From Pseudomonas sp. CFBP13508 (GTDB taxonomy: Bacteria > Pseudomonadota > Gammaproteobacteria > Pseudomonadales > Pseudomonadaceae), in NCBI RefSeq assembly GCF_005233515.1, contig NZ_QFZZ01000007.1:62001-126000 (forward strand): a DNA stretch of 64,000 nt. The letters are read 5' to 3'. Positions 32,483 to 41,466 of the stretch are shown here, in pieces; within the stretch, counting starts at the first letter, position 1; every line of letters starts with the position of its first letter. The notes below the pieces were generated by a model, which saw only the letters and a list, made by a program, of their open reading frames with translations, had not been told where the DNA came from and ran no database searches. The position numbers were made by a program, and so were the translations under genes.

Positions 32483-32666
32483 CGACAGGCTCCCGAATCA
32501 CTTCTTGTAGAACGCCAGTATAGGCTTGCCCCTGAAAATTGCTGGCGCGCACCGGCATGAGCCGCCGAGCGGACAATGTTGCGCCGCTATAACTCGCGCT
32601 CAACGCGCCCGGTACTGGACGAACAACCCGGACGGGGCTAAAACGAGGCATTGGAGGGAGATTCAG

Positions 32667-33470
32667 ATGAGTGCGCGCCAACGCTTTTTCGAATGCCTGC
32701 ATCGTTCACCGCCAGCCCTGCTGGAAGCTGCGCTGTGGATAAGTGCCGAGCACGACAAAACCCTCGAGCCCGAGGCATGGTTGCGCACCTTCAAGGATCT
32801 GCAACTACGCGTCAGCTATGGCCTGCCGATGCTGCCGGTCAGCGAACTGGCGCAACCGTTGTTGCGGCGCATGGTCGATCTCGGTTTCGCACAGGATGAT
32901 TTCCTGCCGCTGCGCCCACAGGCGGCGCTGCTGCACCGCGTGTTGCACACCCAGCGCGGTCAGCCGCTGGCATTGGCGTTGATCGCACTGGAACTGGCGC
33001 ATGGCCTCGAGATTCCTTTGGTCGGGGTCAACTTCCCCGGGCATTTCCTGTTGCGGGTACCCGGCGCCGACCACTTGCTCGACCCTTGCGGCGGGCGACG
33101 CTTGTATCCCAACGACTGTCGCGAACTGTTGCAACGCCAATACGGGCCGAACATGCAGCTCAGCGCCGAACATTTGCTGAGCGCAACGCCAGTGCAGATG
33201 CTGCAGCGTCTGTCACGCAACCTGCGCCAATTGCACCTGACCCACGACGATTACATTGCCGCGCTGATCGACGCGGAACGAGTGCTCGAACTGGGCGGCG
33301 CCAAAGCCGCCGATTACATGGCCCGGGCCAGTCTGTATCAACGGCTGGACTGCCCAAACGCCGAGCGCTTCGACCTTGAGCACGCGTTGCTGCTCAGTGA
33401 AGACCCGATCCAGCGCCTGCGCCTGACCGAACGCCTCGGCCATCTGCCGCCCAACTCCGTCGTGCATTGA
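32667..33470 (+). CDS. SirB1/transglutaminase-like TPR protein
   Basis: A 267-residue protein of the SirB1 family: a transglutaminase-like N-terminal fold (RRMVDLGFAQDDFLPLRPQA, then GQPLALALIALELAHGLEIP and VNFPGHFLLRV) and a C-terminal tetratricopeptide-like part (NLRQLHLTHDDYIAALIDAE, ADYMARASLYQRLDCPNAER). GGAGGGAGA precedes the ATG at 32667; the 47 residues ahead in the longer frame are not family-like. The E. coli relative is linked by position to release-factor methylation, but the biochemical role is unresolved. No prmC neighbour is present here. Confidence 0.87.
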   Translation: MSARQRFFECLHRSPPALLEAALWISAEHDKTLEPEAWLRTFKDLQLRVSYGLPMLPVSELAQPLLRRMVDLGFAQDDFLPLRPQAALLHRVLHTQRGQPLALALIALELAHGLEIPLVGVNFPGHFLLRVPGADHLLDPCGGRRLYPNDCRELLQRQYGPNMQLSAEHLLSATPVQMLQRLSRNLRQLHLTHDDYIAALIDAERVLELGGAKAADYMARASLYQRLDCPNAERFDLEHALLLSEDPIQRLRLTERLGHLPPNSVVH

Positions 33471-33517
33471 CCACCTTCCGCAGGCTTGCCCCCATCCTTG
33501 AGGCCCACACAAAGCTG

Positions 33518-33606
33518 TGTGGGAGCGAGCCTGCTCGCGAAGGCGCTGTGTCAGCTGAATGAAAGGCCACTGACACTCCGTCTTCGCGAGCAGGCTCGCT
33601 CCCACA
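33518..33606. repeat. REP doublet between sirB1-like and maiA genes
   Basis: Inverted units of the first family at 33518-33541 and 33582-33606, in the space between convergent genes. Confidence 0.88.
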
Positions 33607-33611
33607 GGGGA

Positions 33612-34247
33612 TTAAGGGGTGTCCGGTTGATTGGCAGGATGCGCCTTGATAAACGCCGGATGTTCAGCCGCCAACGCAGCCACACGGCGGATTTTCGGAT
33701 ACGCCTCCAGGCTGACGTTGAACCGCTCTGCGGCATACAACTGCGGAATCAGATACACATCCGCCACACACGGCCATTCGCCAAAACAGAAACCGCTGTC
33801 GCCGATCAACTGCTCCACCGTCGCCAGCCCTTGGCTGATCCAATGCCCGATCCACTCCATTACCTGCGTTTCATCCTGCCCGGACTGGCGCAGGCGATTG
33901 AGCACGCTGACGTTGTGCAGCGGGTGCACATCGCAGCCGATCACCGCCGCCACACCGCGCACCCGCGCGCGGGCCAGCAGATCATCCGGGAGCAACGGCA
34001 CCTGTGGATAACGCTCCTCCAGATACTCGATGATCGCCGGCGACTGAATCAGCAGCGCGCCGTCATCAGTGCGCAAGGTCGGCACCCGCCCCTGCGGATT
34101 GAGCGCCAGATACGCCGGTTGCCGATGTTCACCGCCCGACGGTGCGATCAGGTTGACCGGCAGCGCCTGGTAATCGAGGCCCTTCAACGCCAGCGCAATG
34201 CGCACCCGGTACGATGAAGTGGAACGGTAATAGCCATAGAGATCCAT
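33612..34247 (-). CDS. maiA: Maleylacetoacetate isomerase
   Basis: A 211-residue zeta-class glutathione transferase that isomerises maleylacetoacetate to fumarylacetoacetate with glutathione as cofactor, a late step of tyrosine breakdown. The zeta signature is near the N-terminus (YYRSTSSYRVRIALALKG, residues 6-23), and the thioredoxin-fold PQGRVPTLRTDDG and QSPAIIEYLEE regions bind glutathione. It is the last gene of the hmgA-fahA-maiA operon, 12 bases from fahA. Confidence 0.95.
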   Translation of the reverse strand: MDLYGYYRSTSSYRVRIALALKGLDYQALPVNLIAPSGGEHRQPAYLALNPQGRVPTLRTDDGALLIQSPAIIEYLEERYPQVPLLPDDLLARARVRGVAAVIGCDVHPLHNVSVLNRLRQSGQDETQVMEWIGHWISQGLATVEQLIGDSGFCFGEWPCVADVYLIPQLYAAERFNVSLEAYPKIRRVAALAAEHPAFIKAHPANQPDTP

Positions 34248-34259
34248 AAGCCGCTCCTG

Positions 34260-35564
34260 TCAGCGTGCAGCGATCACGGTGCCGCGACATTCGCCGAAGC
34301 CGATCGAGGCAAAACCTTCGCGGGCGCAGCGAGCGCGCAGGATGATTTCGTCACCGTCCTCAAGGAATTTGCGCACTTCGCCGGAAGCCAGTTCGATCGG
34401 TTTCTTACCGCCCTCAGTGATTTCCAGCAAGCTCCCAAACTGGCTGTTTTCCGGGCCGGACAAAGTGCCCGAACCGAACAGGTCACCGGCCTGCAATTGG
34501 CAACCGTTGACGCTGTGGTGCGCGACCATTTGCGCGACGGTCCAGTACATGTAGCGGGTGTTGCTCAAGGTCAGGCGATGGGCCGGCAGATTCTGCTCGC
34601 GCATGGCTTCGGTGCGCAGCAGCACTTCCAGTTCGATGTCGAAGGCGCCGCCATCCTGATCACGCTTGTCGAGCAGATACGGCAACGGCTGCGGATCACC
34701 TTCAGGACGCGCCGGTTGCGCCGTGCGGAACGGCTCAAGCGCTTCGGCCGTCACCACCCAGGGCGAGACACTGGTGATGAAACTCTTCGACAGAAACGGC
34801 CCGAGTGGCTGGTATTCCCAGGCCTGGATATCCCGCGCCGACCAGTCGTTGAGCAGGCAGAAACCGGCGATGTGCTCGGCAGCGTCACCGATGGCAATCG
34901 GCTCGCCCATCTCATTGCCCTGGCCGATCCAGATGCCCAGTTCCAGTTCGTAATCCAGACGTGCGCATGGGCCGAAGACCGGTTCGGTCTGCCCGGCCGG
35001 CAGCGTCTGGCCTTTCGGCCGGCGCACGTCGGTGCCGGACGCTCGCACCGTGGAAGCGCGACCGTGGTAACCGATCGGCACGTGCTTGTAGTTCGGCAGC
35101 AGCGGGTTATCCGGGCGGAACAGTTTGCCGACGTTCTGCGCGTGCTCGATGCCGACGTAGAAGTCGGTGTAATCGCTGATTCGCGCCGGCAGGTGCATCT
35201 GGCAATCGGCAGCCAGTGGCAAGACTTTCGCGCCTTGCGCTTCGATGCTGCCGCGCAGGGTGCTGCCTTCACTGAACAGTTCGACCAGGCGTTCGCGCAG
35301 GGCAACCCGCGCCTCACGGCCAAGTTCGAAGAACGCGTTCAACTGCCCGCCGTGCATGGCTTCCACCGCACTGCGTGCGACACCGTCGAACAGCCCGGCC
35401 TCAAGCGCCACCTGCAAATCGAAGATGTGCTCGCCAATCGCTACGCCCGCGCGCGGCGTCGAACCGTTGAGACTGAACACGCCCAGCGGCAGATTCTGCA
35501 ACGGGAAATCGCTGTGACCGTTGGCCGAAGCGACCCAGCTGCGGGTGATGGAATTCTGTGTCAT
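34260..35564 (-). CDS. fahA: Fumarylacetoacetase
   Basis: A 434-residue enzyme hydrolysing fumarylacetoacetate to fumarate and acetoacetate, the last step of homogentisate degradation. The N-terminal SH3-like part (PLGVFSLNGSTPRAGVAIG) is followed by the catalytic FAH fold with the Asp/His region (YTDFYVGIEHAQNVGKLFRP, PIGYHGRASTV) and the metal-binding ARLDYELELGIWIGQGNEMG. Length is typical. It lies three bases after hmgA and precedes maiA, in one operon. Confidence 0.96.
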   Translation of the reverse strand: MTQNSITRSWVASANGHSDFPLQNLPLGVFSLNGSTPRAGVAIGEHIFDLQVALEAGLFDGVARSAVEAMHGGQLNAFFELGREARVALRERLVELFSEGSTLRGSIEAQGAKVLPLAADCQMHLPARISDYTDFYVGIEHAQNVGKLFRPDNPLLPNYKHVPIGYHGRASTVRASGTDVRRPKGQTLPAGQTEPVFGPCARLDYELELGIWIGQGNEMGEPIAIGDAAEHIAGFCLLNDWSARDIQAWEYQPLGPFLSKSFITSVSPWVVTAEALEPFRTAQPARPEGDPQPLPYLLDKRDQDGGAFDIELEVLLRTEAMREQNLPAHRLTLSNTRYMYWTVAQMVAHHSVNGCQLQAGDLFGSGTLSGPENSQFGSLLEITEGGKKPIELASGEVRKFLEDGDEIILRARCAREGFASIGFGECRGTVIAAR

Positions 35565-35567
35565 GGG

Positions 35568-36872
35568 TTATCTCCGGGTCGGGTCGAACGTGGCGGGCAG
35601 CGAGGCCCAGCAAGCGTCATAACTGGATTGCAATTGAGGGCAGTCGAGGGCGAAACGGCTTGGGCGCAGCACCTGGCTGGTCTCGAACATGAAGGCCATG
35701 GTGTTATCGATTTTTGCAGGTGCAAGCTCGGCGTTGATCGCCCTGGTGCAGGTCTCGCCGTCGGGGCCGTGGGCGCTCATGCAGCTGTGCAACGAGGCGC
35801 CGCCGGGCACGAAACCTTCAGCCTTGGCGTCGTATTCGCCCTGGATCAGGCCCATGAATTCGTTCATCAGGTTGCGATGGAACCACGGCGGCCGGAAGGT
35901 CTTTTCGGCGACCATCCAGCGCGGCGGGAAGATCACGAAATCGAGGTTGGCCAGACCGTGCACGCTGGTCGGCGAGGTCAGTACGGTGAAGATCGAAGGA
36001 TCGGGATGATCGAAACTCACTGTGCCGATGGTGTTGAAACGGCGCAGGTCGTATTTGTACGGCACGTTGTTGCCGTGCCAGGCGACCACATTGAGCGGTG
36101 AGTGATTGAGTTCAGTAGCCCACAGCTGGCCAAGGAATTTCTGCACCAGAGTGGTCGGTTGCTGGAGGTTTTCGTAGGCAGCGACCGGGGCAAGGAAATC
36201 CCGGGGATTGGCCAGACCGTTGCTGCCGATCGGCCCCAGATCCGGCAGGCGCAGCGGCGCGCCATGGTTCTCGGCGAGGTAACCGCGCGCCTGCGGGTCG
36301 AGCAATTCGACGCGAAATTTCAGGCCACGCGGCAGCACGACGATTTCCAGCGGCGCCACTTCGAGTACGCCCAGTTCGGTGGCGATACGCAGGCGACCGA
36401 GTTGCGGCACCAGCAGCATTTCCCCATCGGCGTTGAAGAACACCCGCTCCATCGAACGGTTGGCGGTGTAGTTATAAATGCTGATGCCGGACGGTTTCTC
36501 GGCGCCGGCGTTTGCGGCCATGCTGACCAGGCCATCGATGAAATCCGTCGGTTCGGTCGGCAGCTCCAGTGGATTCCAGCGCAGGCGATTGGGCGTCACT
36601 TCACCCAACGGTCCGCCGGCCAGTTGCCGTTCCAGTTTGACGAACGCCGGGTGATTGGCCGATGGCTGAATCCGGTACATCCAGGTGCGGCGCGCTTCGC
36701 TGCGCGGCATGGTGAACGCGGTGCCGGAGAACAGTTCGGTATACAGGCCGTATGGGGCTTTTTGCGGGGAATTCTGGCCAACGGGCAGCGCGCCGGGCAA
36801 CGCTTCAGTGCTGAATTCGTTGCCGAAGCCGGACTGGTAAACCAAGTCCTGCGCGGTTGAATCGAGGTTCAT
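35568..36872 (-). CDS. hmgA: Homogentisate 1,2-dioxygenase
   Basis: A 434-residue non-haem iron(II) dioxygenase that opens the ring of homogentisate to maleylacetoacetate. The N-terminal YQSGFGNEFSTEALPGALP and the iron ligands near the C-terminus, two His and one Glu (WFHRNLMNEFMGL, then SLHSCMSAHGPD), are clear. AGGAGG precedes the ATG at 36872, so that start is preferred over a longer frame. It is the first gene of the operon and its promoter region carries CGTAAT half-sites for the divergent HmgR. Confidence 0.96.
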   Translation of the reverse strand: MNLDSTAQDLVYQSGFGNEFSTEALPGALPVGQNSPQKAPYGLYTELFSGTAFTMPRSEARRTWMYRIQPSANHPAFVKLERQLAGGPLGEVTPNRLRWNPLELPTEPTDFIDGLVSMAANAGAEKPSGISIYNYTANRSMERVFFNADGEMLLVPQLGRLRIATELGVLEVAPLEIVVLPRGLKFRVELLDPQARGYLAENHGAPLRLPDLGPIGSNGLANPRDFLAPVAAYENLQQPTTLVQKFLGQLWATELNHSPLNVVAWHGNNVPYKYDLRRFNTIGTVSFDHPDPSIFTVLTSPTSVHGLANLDFVIFPPRWMVAEKTFRPPWFHRNLMNEFMGLIQGEYDAKAEGFVPGGASLHSCMSAHGPDGETCTRAINAELAPAKIDNTMAFMFETSQVLRPSRFALDCPQLQSSYDACWASLPATFDPTRR

Positions 36873-36949
36873 GGAGCCTCCTGAACAGGGAGTCGGCAAT
36901 GGCCCATCGCTCTGGCTCAGAGGTCTCGGCACGCCGGGGTTGTTATTAT

Positions 36950-36975
36950 CGTAATCTGATTACGCATAACGTAAT
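36950..36975. promoter_or_regulatory. hmgR: HmgR operator with three CGTAAT half-sites
   Basis: CGTAATCTGATTACG (36950-36964) is a 15-base near-perfect palindrome. Its right half-site is shared with ATTACGCATAACGTAAT (36959-36975), a second palindrome of 17 bases. Together they give three half-sites between hmgA and hmgR. HmgR of P. putida is known to bind a 17-base palindrome here. Confidence 0.85.
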
Positions 36976-37035
36976 TTGCTCGCTATCCAGCGTCAAGCTA
37001 TAAAGACGCCCACTCGAACCGGAACCGCCAGCCCC

Positions 37036-37815
37036 ATGGAAAAAACCAGCGACAGCAACGGCAAACAGAAAGTCCGCTCCGCCGAGGTCGGCACCGACAT
37101 CCTCAAGGCTTTGGCCGAGTTGTCACCGTCGACTTCGCTGTCGCGTCTGGCCGAACACGTGCAGATGCCGGCGAGCAAGGTGCATCGCTATCTGCAGGCG
37201 TTGATTGCTTCGGGATTTGCCGAACAGAACGCCGCCACCAACCATTACGGCCTCGGTCGCGAAGCGCTGCGGGTGGGCCTGGCCGCGCTCAACAGCATGG
37301 ACGTGTTGAAGGTCGCTGCCCTGCCGCTGTCCGAGTTGCGCGATGAACTCAATGAAACCTGCTTCCTCGCGGTGTGGGGCAATCAGGGCGCAACCGTGGT
37401 GCACATCGAACCAGCGGTGCGCGCGGTGACGGTGGTGACGCAATTGGGTTCGGTGCTGCCGCTGCTCAGTTCGTCCACCGGGCTGGTGTTCAGCGCTTAC
37501 CTGCCGCATCGGGAAACCGACGACTTGCGTGAGCAGGAAATCGCTGTCGCGGAGCATCCGCTCAAGGATGAAACAGCCTATGCAGCGCTGTGTGAACAGA
37601 TCCGCGAACGCGGTCTGCATCACGTGCATGGTTTGTTGATGCCGGGTGTGGATGCGCTTTCTGCGCCAGTGTTCAACGCGGTCGGGCAGATCGCTGCGGT
37701 GCTGACCATCGTCGGCCCGACCTCGCTGTTCCACGCCGACGAAAACGGCCCGGCGGCGCAGCGGTTGCTGGCGGCTACGCGGGCCGTGAGTTGGCGGATG
37801 GGCTACGAACGATAA
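37036..37815 (+). CDS. hmgR: IclR-family regulator of homogentisate catabolism
   Basis: A 259-residue IclR-type repressor: winged helix-turn-helix in about residues 15-80 (LKALAELSPSTSLSRLAEHV, ASKVHRYLQALIASGF) and the IclR effector domain (LRDELNETCFLAVWGNQGA, LLSSSTGLVFSAYLP). It is divergent from hmgA, with operator half-sites between them, so it should be HmgR, which in P. putida releases DNA on binding homogentisate. The ATG at 37036 is used; the frame extends 20 residues further without a ribosome site and would cross the operator. Confidence 0.93.
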   Translation: MEKTSDSNGKQKVRSAEVGTDILKALAELSPSTSLSRLAEHVQMPASKVHRYLQALIASGFAEQNAATNHYGLGREALRVGLAALNSMDVLKVAALPLSELRDELNETCFLAVWGNQGATVVHIEPAVRAVTVVTQLGSVLPLLSSSTGLVFSAYLPHRETDDLREQEIAVAEHPLKDETAYAALCEQIRERGLHHVHGLLMPGVDALSAPVFNAVGQIAAVLTIVGPTSLFHADENGPAAQRLLAATRAVSWRMGYER

Positions 37816-37857
37816 CGCTCTTGCCCATTGAACGAGCGGTAACTATTCACAATACGA

Positions 37858-40800
37858 TCAATGAACGGTGGTTTTGCTCAGGCTGGCATCAGCGCCTTCC
37901 ATCAACGTGTTGAACAGTTCGACGAGTATCTCTTTCAAGTCTTCCTGGCCGGTGTAATACGTGACCAGTTCCGCAACCGTCCGCGCGTCCTCGAACAGGC
38001 TGAGAAACGACCGCTGTGCATGGGTGACTTCCTTGACCGGGTTACCCGCCGCCACGGCTTTGCCCAGGGTCAACAGGCCGGTCAGTGTTTCCTGCACATG
38101 TCCCAGCGCAGCGCGGTAGTCGCCTCGTTTATGCGATTGAGAGGCGTCGTAAATGCTTTTCATCATCTGCACAGCCACCACGACAGTGCCCACAGGAGGC
38201 ACCAGCAGGCTCACGATGTTTGCCGCTTTCAACAGGTTGTCGTAAACCAGACCGACGATGATTTCATTGAGACTGGTGGTGCGCTCGTCGATATCACTCA
38301 ATGCACGGCGCACTCGCTCGTCATGGAAAGTGAACAGATCCGGCAGTAACGACCGCTGCTGCGTGCGAATGACCGGTTTGGCATCGACTGTTGCAACCAG
38401 CTTGTCGAAATAGTCGTTGATCACCTTTTGGTCTACCAGCAGTATCCGCTCGCTGTAGTAGCTCCTGAACGGATCGTTTCGCAGACGAATCGAGGGAATG
38501 AACTCAGCGATTGGCCGGAAGCTGACCAGGTCCGGCGCATCCGGCGTATAGAGCAAATCGGCGAACCCTGAAGACAGCTTCAGTCGGAAAATATAAACGC
38601 CGCCAACCGTACGATCCCCGGCAGTCGTCAGACCCAGCGCGCCGATATTGAATTTATACACACCGACGTCACCTTCGGAGACGCTATTGGAGATTGACTC
38701 ATAGCCGCCGCTTTCTTTCAGATTATCGATGACCCGTTGGATGGCCGAGAACGACTCCGTGGATAACCTGCCGTTGGTAAAGTCGGCAAAAGCATTGCAG
38801 TACATCTCACAGCGGATTTTGCGGGCGTGCACTGCACGTTTGAATGCGTAACCGGGATGCGCCTTGTTCTGATATTGCTCTTTCAGCATCGCGGCATATC
38901 GATCACCTGGACGGAACGTTTTCGACAGCGAGGACAGGTCTCGGATATCCAGTTTTTCAACGAGGGGATGCCCATTCACCAAATAGTACTTCGGGCTGAA
39001 TTTCGTTTCGTAAGCTGGGTTTACCGCGTCAAAAGCGAGCCCCTCAAGCAATAGGTCGGTAACGCTTTTACGGAAATCTTCGGTCTGAACAATAATCTGG
39101 TCAGGATTGACCGAAACGTTGCTGCCACGTGTACGCAAAATATCTTCTATCTGAGTTTTCACCGAGTCATAGGTGAACTGCTCAAATGTCGGGAAACCAT
39201 TGTCTCGAGCATCAACCGTAGACAGCGCCTTGAGTTCGGTGGACAGGCGCGAATAGCGCTTGCGGCCTTCAACGCCAAGCGCTCGATAACCTACTGGTGC
39301 AATAGCCTTGTGCAGGGCAACTTCGGCTCGGTAGGCGGCATTCACGTAATCGGCAAGCGGTGCTTTGGGATCCAGATGAAGATCGGCCGGACGGCTATCG
39401 AGGGTGTAGCGATAGCTCAGTTGTGTGCGAGCGCTGCCGAGCAACTCGCCTGCTTCGTGCAGGTAGTCTGGATGGATCAGCAAGGCAGCGTATTCACGAT
39501 CGGCGGACATTGCCGACTCCAGCCAACGGTTCGCCGCATAAAGATCGGAAAACTTCTGCAGCTCGAATTCACCGCCAGGCATTCTGACCAACATCAGCGA
39601 AGGTACATATTCTCTGGCCGAAATAACCAGGACGTCTTTCAATGCCGGCGCCTGCAATCTGATTCGCAAACCCTGGACAGTCACCGCAGGGTCATTGGCC
39701 ATGGCGCGAGCAATGATATTCGCATCGGTGGAATCCAACTTCCCAGAATGTCGAGCAACGAAAACTGCAAACTCCATCTGGCTATACAGGCAGTTTCGAT
39801 AAGCCTGCTGATAATCATCGGAAGGCGAGAATGCAAAACTTCCGGCAAACTCCAGTCGCAGGTTACGATGCTCCAGCCATTGTTCTAGCGCCTGCGTCGT
39901 CAACCGGCTTCCGACAGGAGCGCCAATGATAGTCAGATTGGCTTTATAACCATTGTCGTGCAGACCGGAAACAATAAACTCTGTCAGCGTTCGTGTTTCT
40001 TCCTGCTCGATAGTTCGCCCGCCGATCTGCAAGGTGTAGGAACTGTGGACACGTATCACTTGCGCATCAAGATGTTCGCCCAGCACGCTGTCTGCCCATT
40101 CAGCGAACTTCCGCACCACATAATCCTTGAGTGAAAAACATGCATCGAACGCGTTCGAATAAATAGCCTGGTATTGGTCCCTGGACTTTTCCAGCTGGCT
40201 ATATCGCTCTTGAATGTCGCTACCAGCGGTCTGCAGCCAAAGCGGCCAGTCGGTACGTTTCAGTGCAGCCCAGAGCAGATCGAAGCGGCTATCGATACCG
40301 CGGCGCAGCACGTGCAGGCCCTGATTGTCCTGCAGCGCGGATATGAACGGGTTATCTCGGCTATTGAGCAAGGACGACACGCTTTCAAGCTGGCCTTTGA
40401 GATGAGTCTCTACACTAAAGGCATAAGGACTTTGCGTGGCTTTCGGATATCTGATCTGGTCGCTACCCAGCAACAGCCGCTTCTGAAGTTCGCGATGCAA
40501 ATCAACATTCTTGTCAAAATACTCGAAGCCTTTTTCCGGCGTATGCAAGAGGTAAGAGGTGGATTCATTTACCAGCGGCATCTCTGCGCCCGCACGCTCG
40601 GCGTTGTCCAGAACGAAACAGGGCTGGCGCGCCAGAAGGTAATTCTGCGGCGGTTGCAGGTTGACTTCAAACGCCGCGCGACCGCTGTCCGAGCTGAGCA
40701 GAAGGGCGAATCGCTCACCCACCCCGGCATCAAGCACATTGGCCATGACCGACAGCGACAGCTCTGCACTTGTGACCATGGCATAGGCTTGGATGAAAGC

Positions 40801-41313
40801 CTGCTTATTGGACAACGGTGCACTGTCAGCCAGAACGGCTTTCACGGGCGCCGCCCAGAACTTTGCGATCTCGGCGCGCAACGTTTTTTCCAGTCCGGCA
40901 GCTATGGCAGCAATCAGATCTTCGACAATAATGGTGTTGATGATCTTTACTTTGAACTGCTCACTGAACGTGTCCGGCAGATAAAAAACCCCATCGCCGC
41001 CCATAATGTAAGCAGGACTGACATTGTTATCGAGGCAGTAAACGGTGACTTCCCAAAGAGTGCCCGAAGGCCGGTCTGCACTGGCGGGAAAAGCAGGATC
41101 GGTATTGACATAGACCTTGTCGATATCGACTGTTTTGCCCAGACGTTTCAATTCACCTTGAAGCATGTTGCGCAGAATATCCATAACGCTCGGCACGGCG
41201 CCGATAATCTTGAACATCTCCGTTTTGGCATGGCTTGCCTTTTTCCACTCTTCAGCCCATGAAACCTGTTCACCCAGCGAATCACGCATCAAACTTTTAA
41301 ATAACTTGATCAC
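37858..41313 (-). CDS. Large dermonecrotic-toxin-like protein (DUF6543-like)
   Basis: A 1151-residue protein with no signal peptide and lower GC than its neighbours. From about residue 770 to the C-terminus it shows features I associate with the dermonecrotic-toxin/DUF6543 proteins of Pseudomonas: the stretch SLSKTFRPGDRYAAMLKEQY with helices after it, and near the end a hydrophobic turn (NIVSLLVPPVGTVVVAVQMM) followed by DASQSHKRGDYRAALGHVQE. The first 750 residues have no domain I recognise. Such proteins are thought to be secreted toxins or effectors, but no secretion gene is nearby. A MalT-type LuxR gene lies 150 bases upstream on the same strand. Functional assignment is tentative. Confidence 0.6.
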   Translation of the reverse strand: MIKLFKSLMRDSLGEQVSWAEEWKKASHAKTEMFKIIGAVPSVMDILRNMLQGELKRLGKTVDIDKVYVNTDPAFPASADRPSGTLWEVTVYCLDNNVSPAYIMGGDGVFYLPDTFSEQFKVKIINTIIVEDLIAAIAAGLEKTLRAEIAKFWAAPVKAVLADSAPLSNKQAFIQAYAMVTSAELSLSVMANVLDAGVGERFALLLSSDSGRAAFEVNLQPPQNYLLARQPCFVLDNAERAGAEMPLVNESTSYLLHTPEKGFEYFDKNVDLHRELQKRLLLGSDQIRYPKATQSPYAFSVETHLKGQLESVSSLLNSRDNPFISALQDNQGLHVLRRGIDSRFDLLWAALKRTDWPLWLQTAGSDIQERYSQLEKSRDQYQAIYSNAFDACFSLKDYVVRKFAEWADSVLGEHLDAQVIRVHSSYTLQIGGRTIEQEETRTLTEFIVSGLHDNGYKANLTIIGAPVGSRLTTQALEQWLEHRNLRLEFAGSFAFSPSDDYQQAYRNCLYSQMEFAVFVARHSGKLDSTDANIIARAMANDPAVTVQGLRIRLQAPALKDVLVISAREYVPSLMLVRMPGGEFELQKFSDLYAANRWLESAMSADREYAALLIHPDYLHEAGELLGSARTQLSYRYTLDSRPADLHLDPKAPLADYVNAAYRAEVALHKAIAPVGYRALGVEGRKRYSRLSTELKALSTVDARDNGFPTFEQFTYDSVKTQIEDILRTRGSNVSVNPDQIIVQTEDFRKSVTDLLLEGLAFDAVNPAYETKFSPKYYLVNGHPLVEKLDIRDLSSLSKTFRPGDRYAAMLKEQYQNKAHPGYAFKRAVHARKIRCEMYCNAFADFTNGRLSTESFSAIQRVIDNLKESGGYESISNSVSEGDVGVYKFNIGALGLTTAGDRTVGGVYIFRLKLSSGFADLLYTPDAPDLVSFRPIAEFIPSIRLRNDPFRSYYSERILLVDQKVINDYFDKLVATVDAKPVIRTQQRSLLPDLFTFHDERVRRALSDIDERTTSLNEIIVGLVYDNLLKAANIVSLLVPPVGTVVVAVQMMKSIYDASQSHKRGDYRAALGHVQETLTGLLTLGKAVAAGNPVKEVTHAQRSFLSLFEDARTVAELVTYYTGQEDLKEILVELFNTLMEGADASLSKTTVH

Positions 41314-41466
41314 AACTTTCCCTTACTTGACCATCCAGAGCCGCAAGTGCGGCCACTGCAGATAGTTGCAAGGTAGTTTCTTTTCCAAGCCACTTGAAGC
41401 TCGAACAATTTACAAAACATGCCCACAAATAACACAAACCATTTACATTCAAAGCAAAGCAAAATA

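Noticed and set aside
34497..36101. 534-residue open frame on the plus strand opposite fahA and hmgA
   Set aside because: It spans two well-recognised enzyme genes on the other strand, so it cannot be real.
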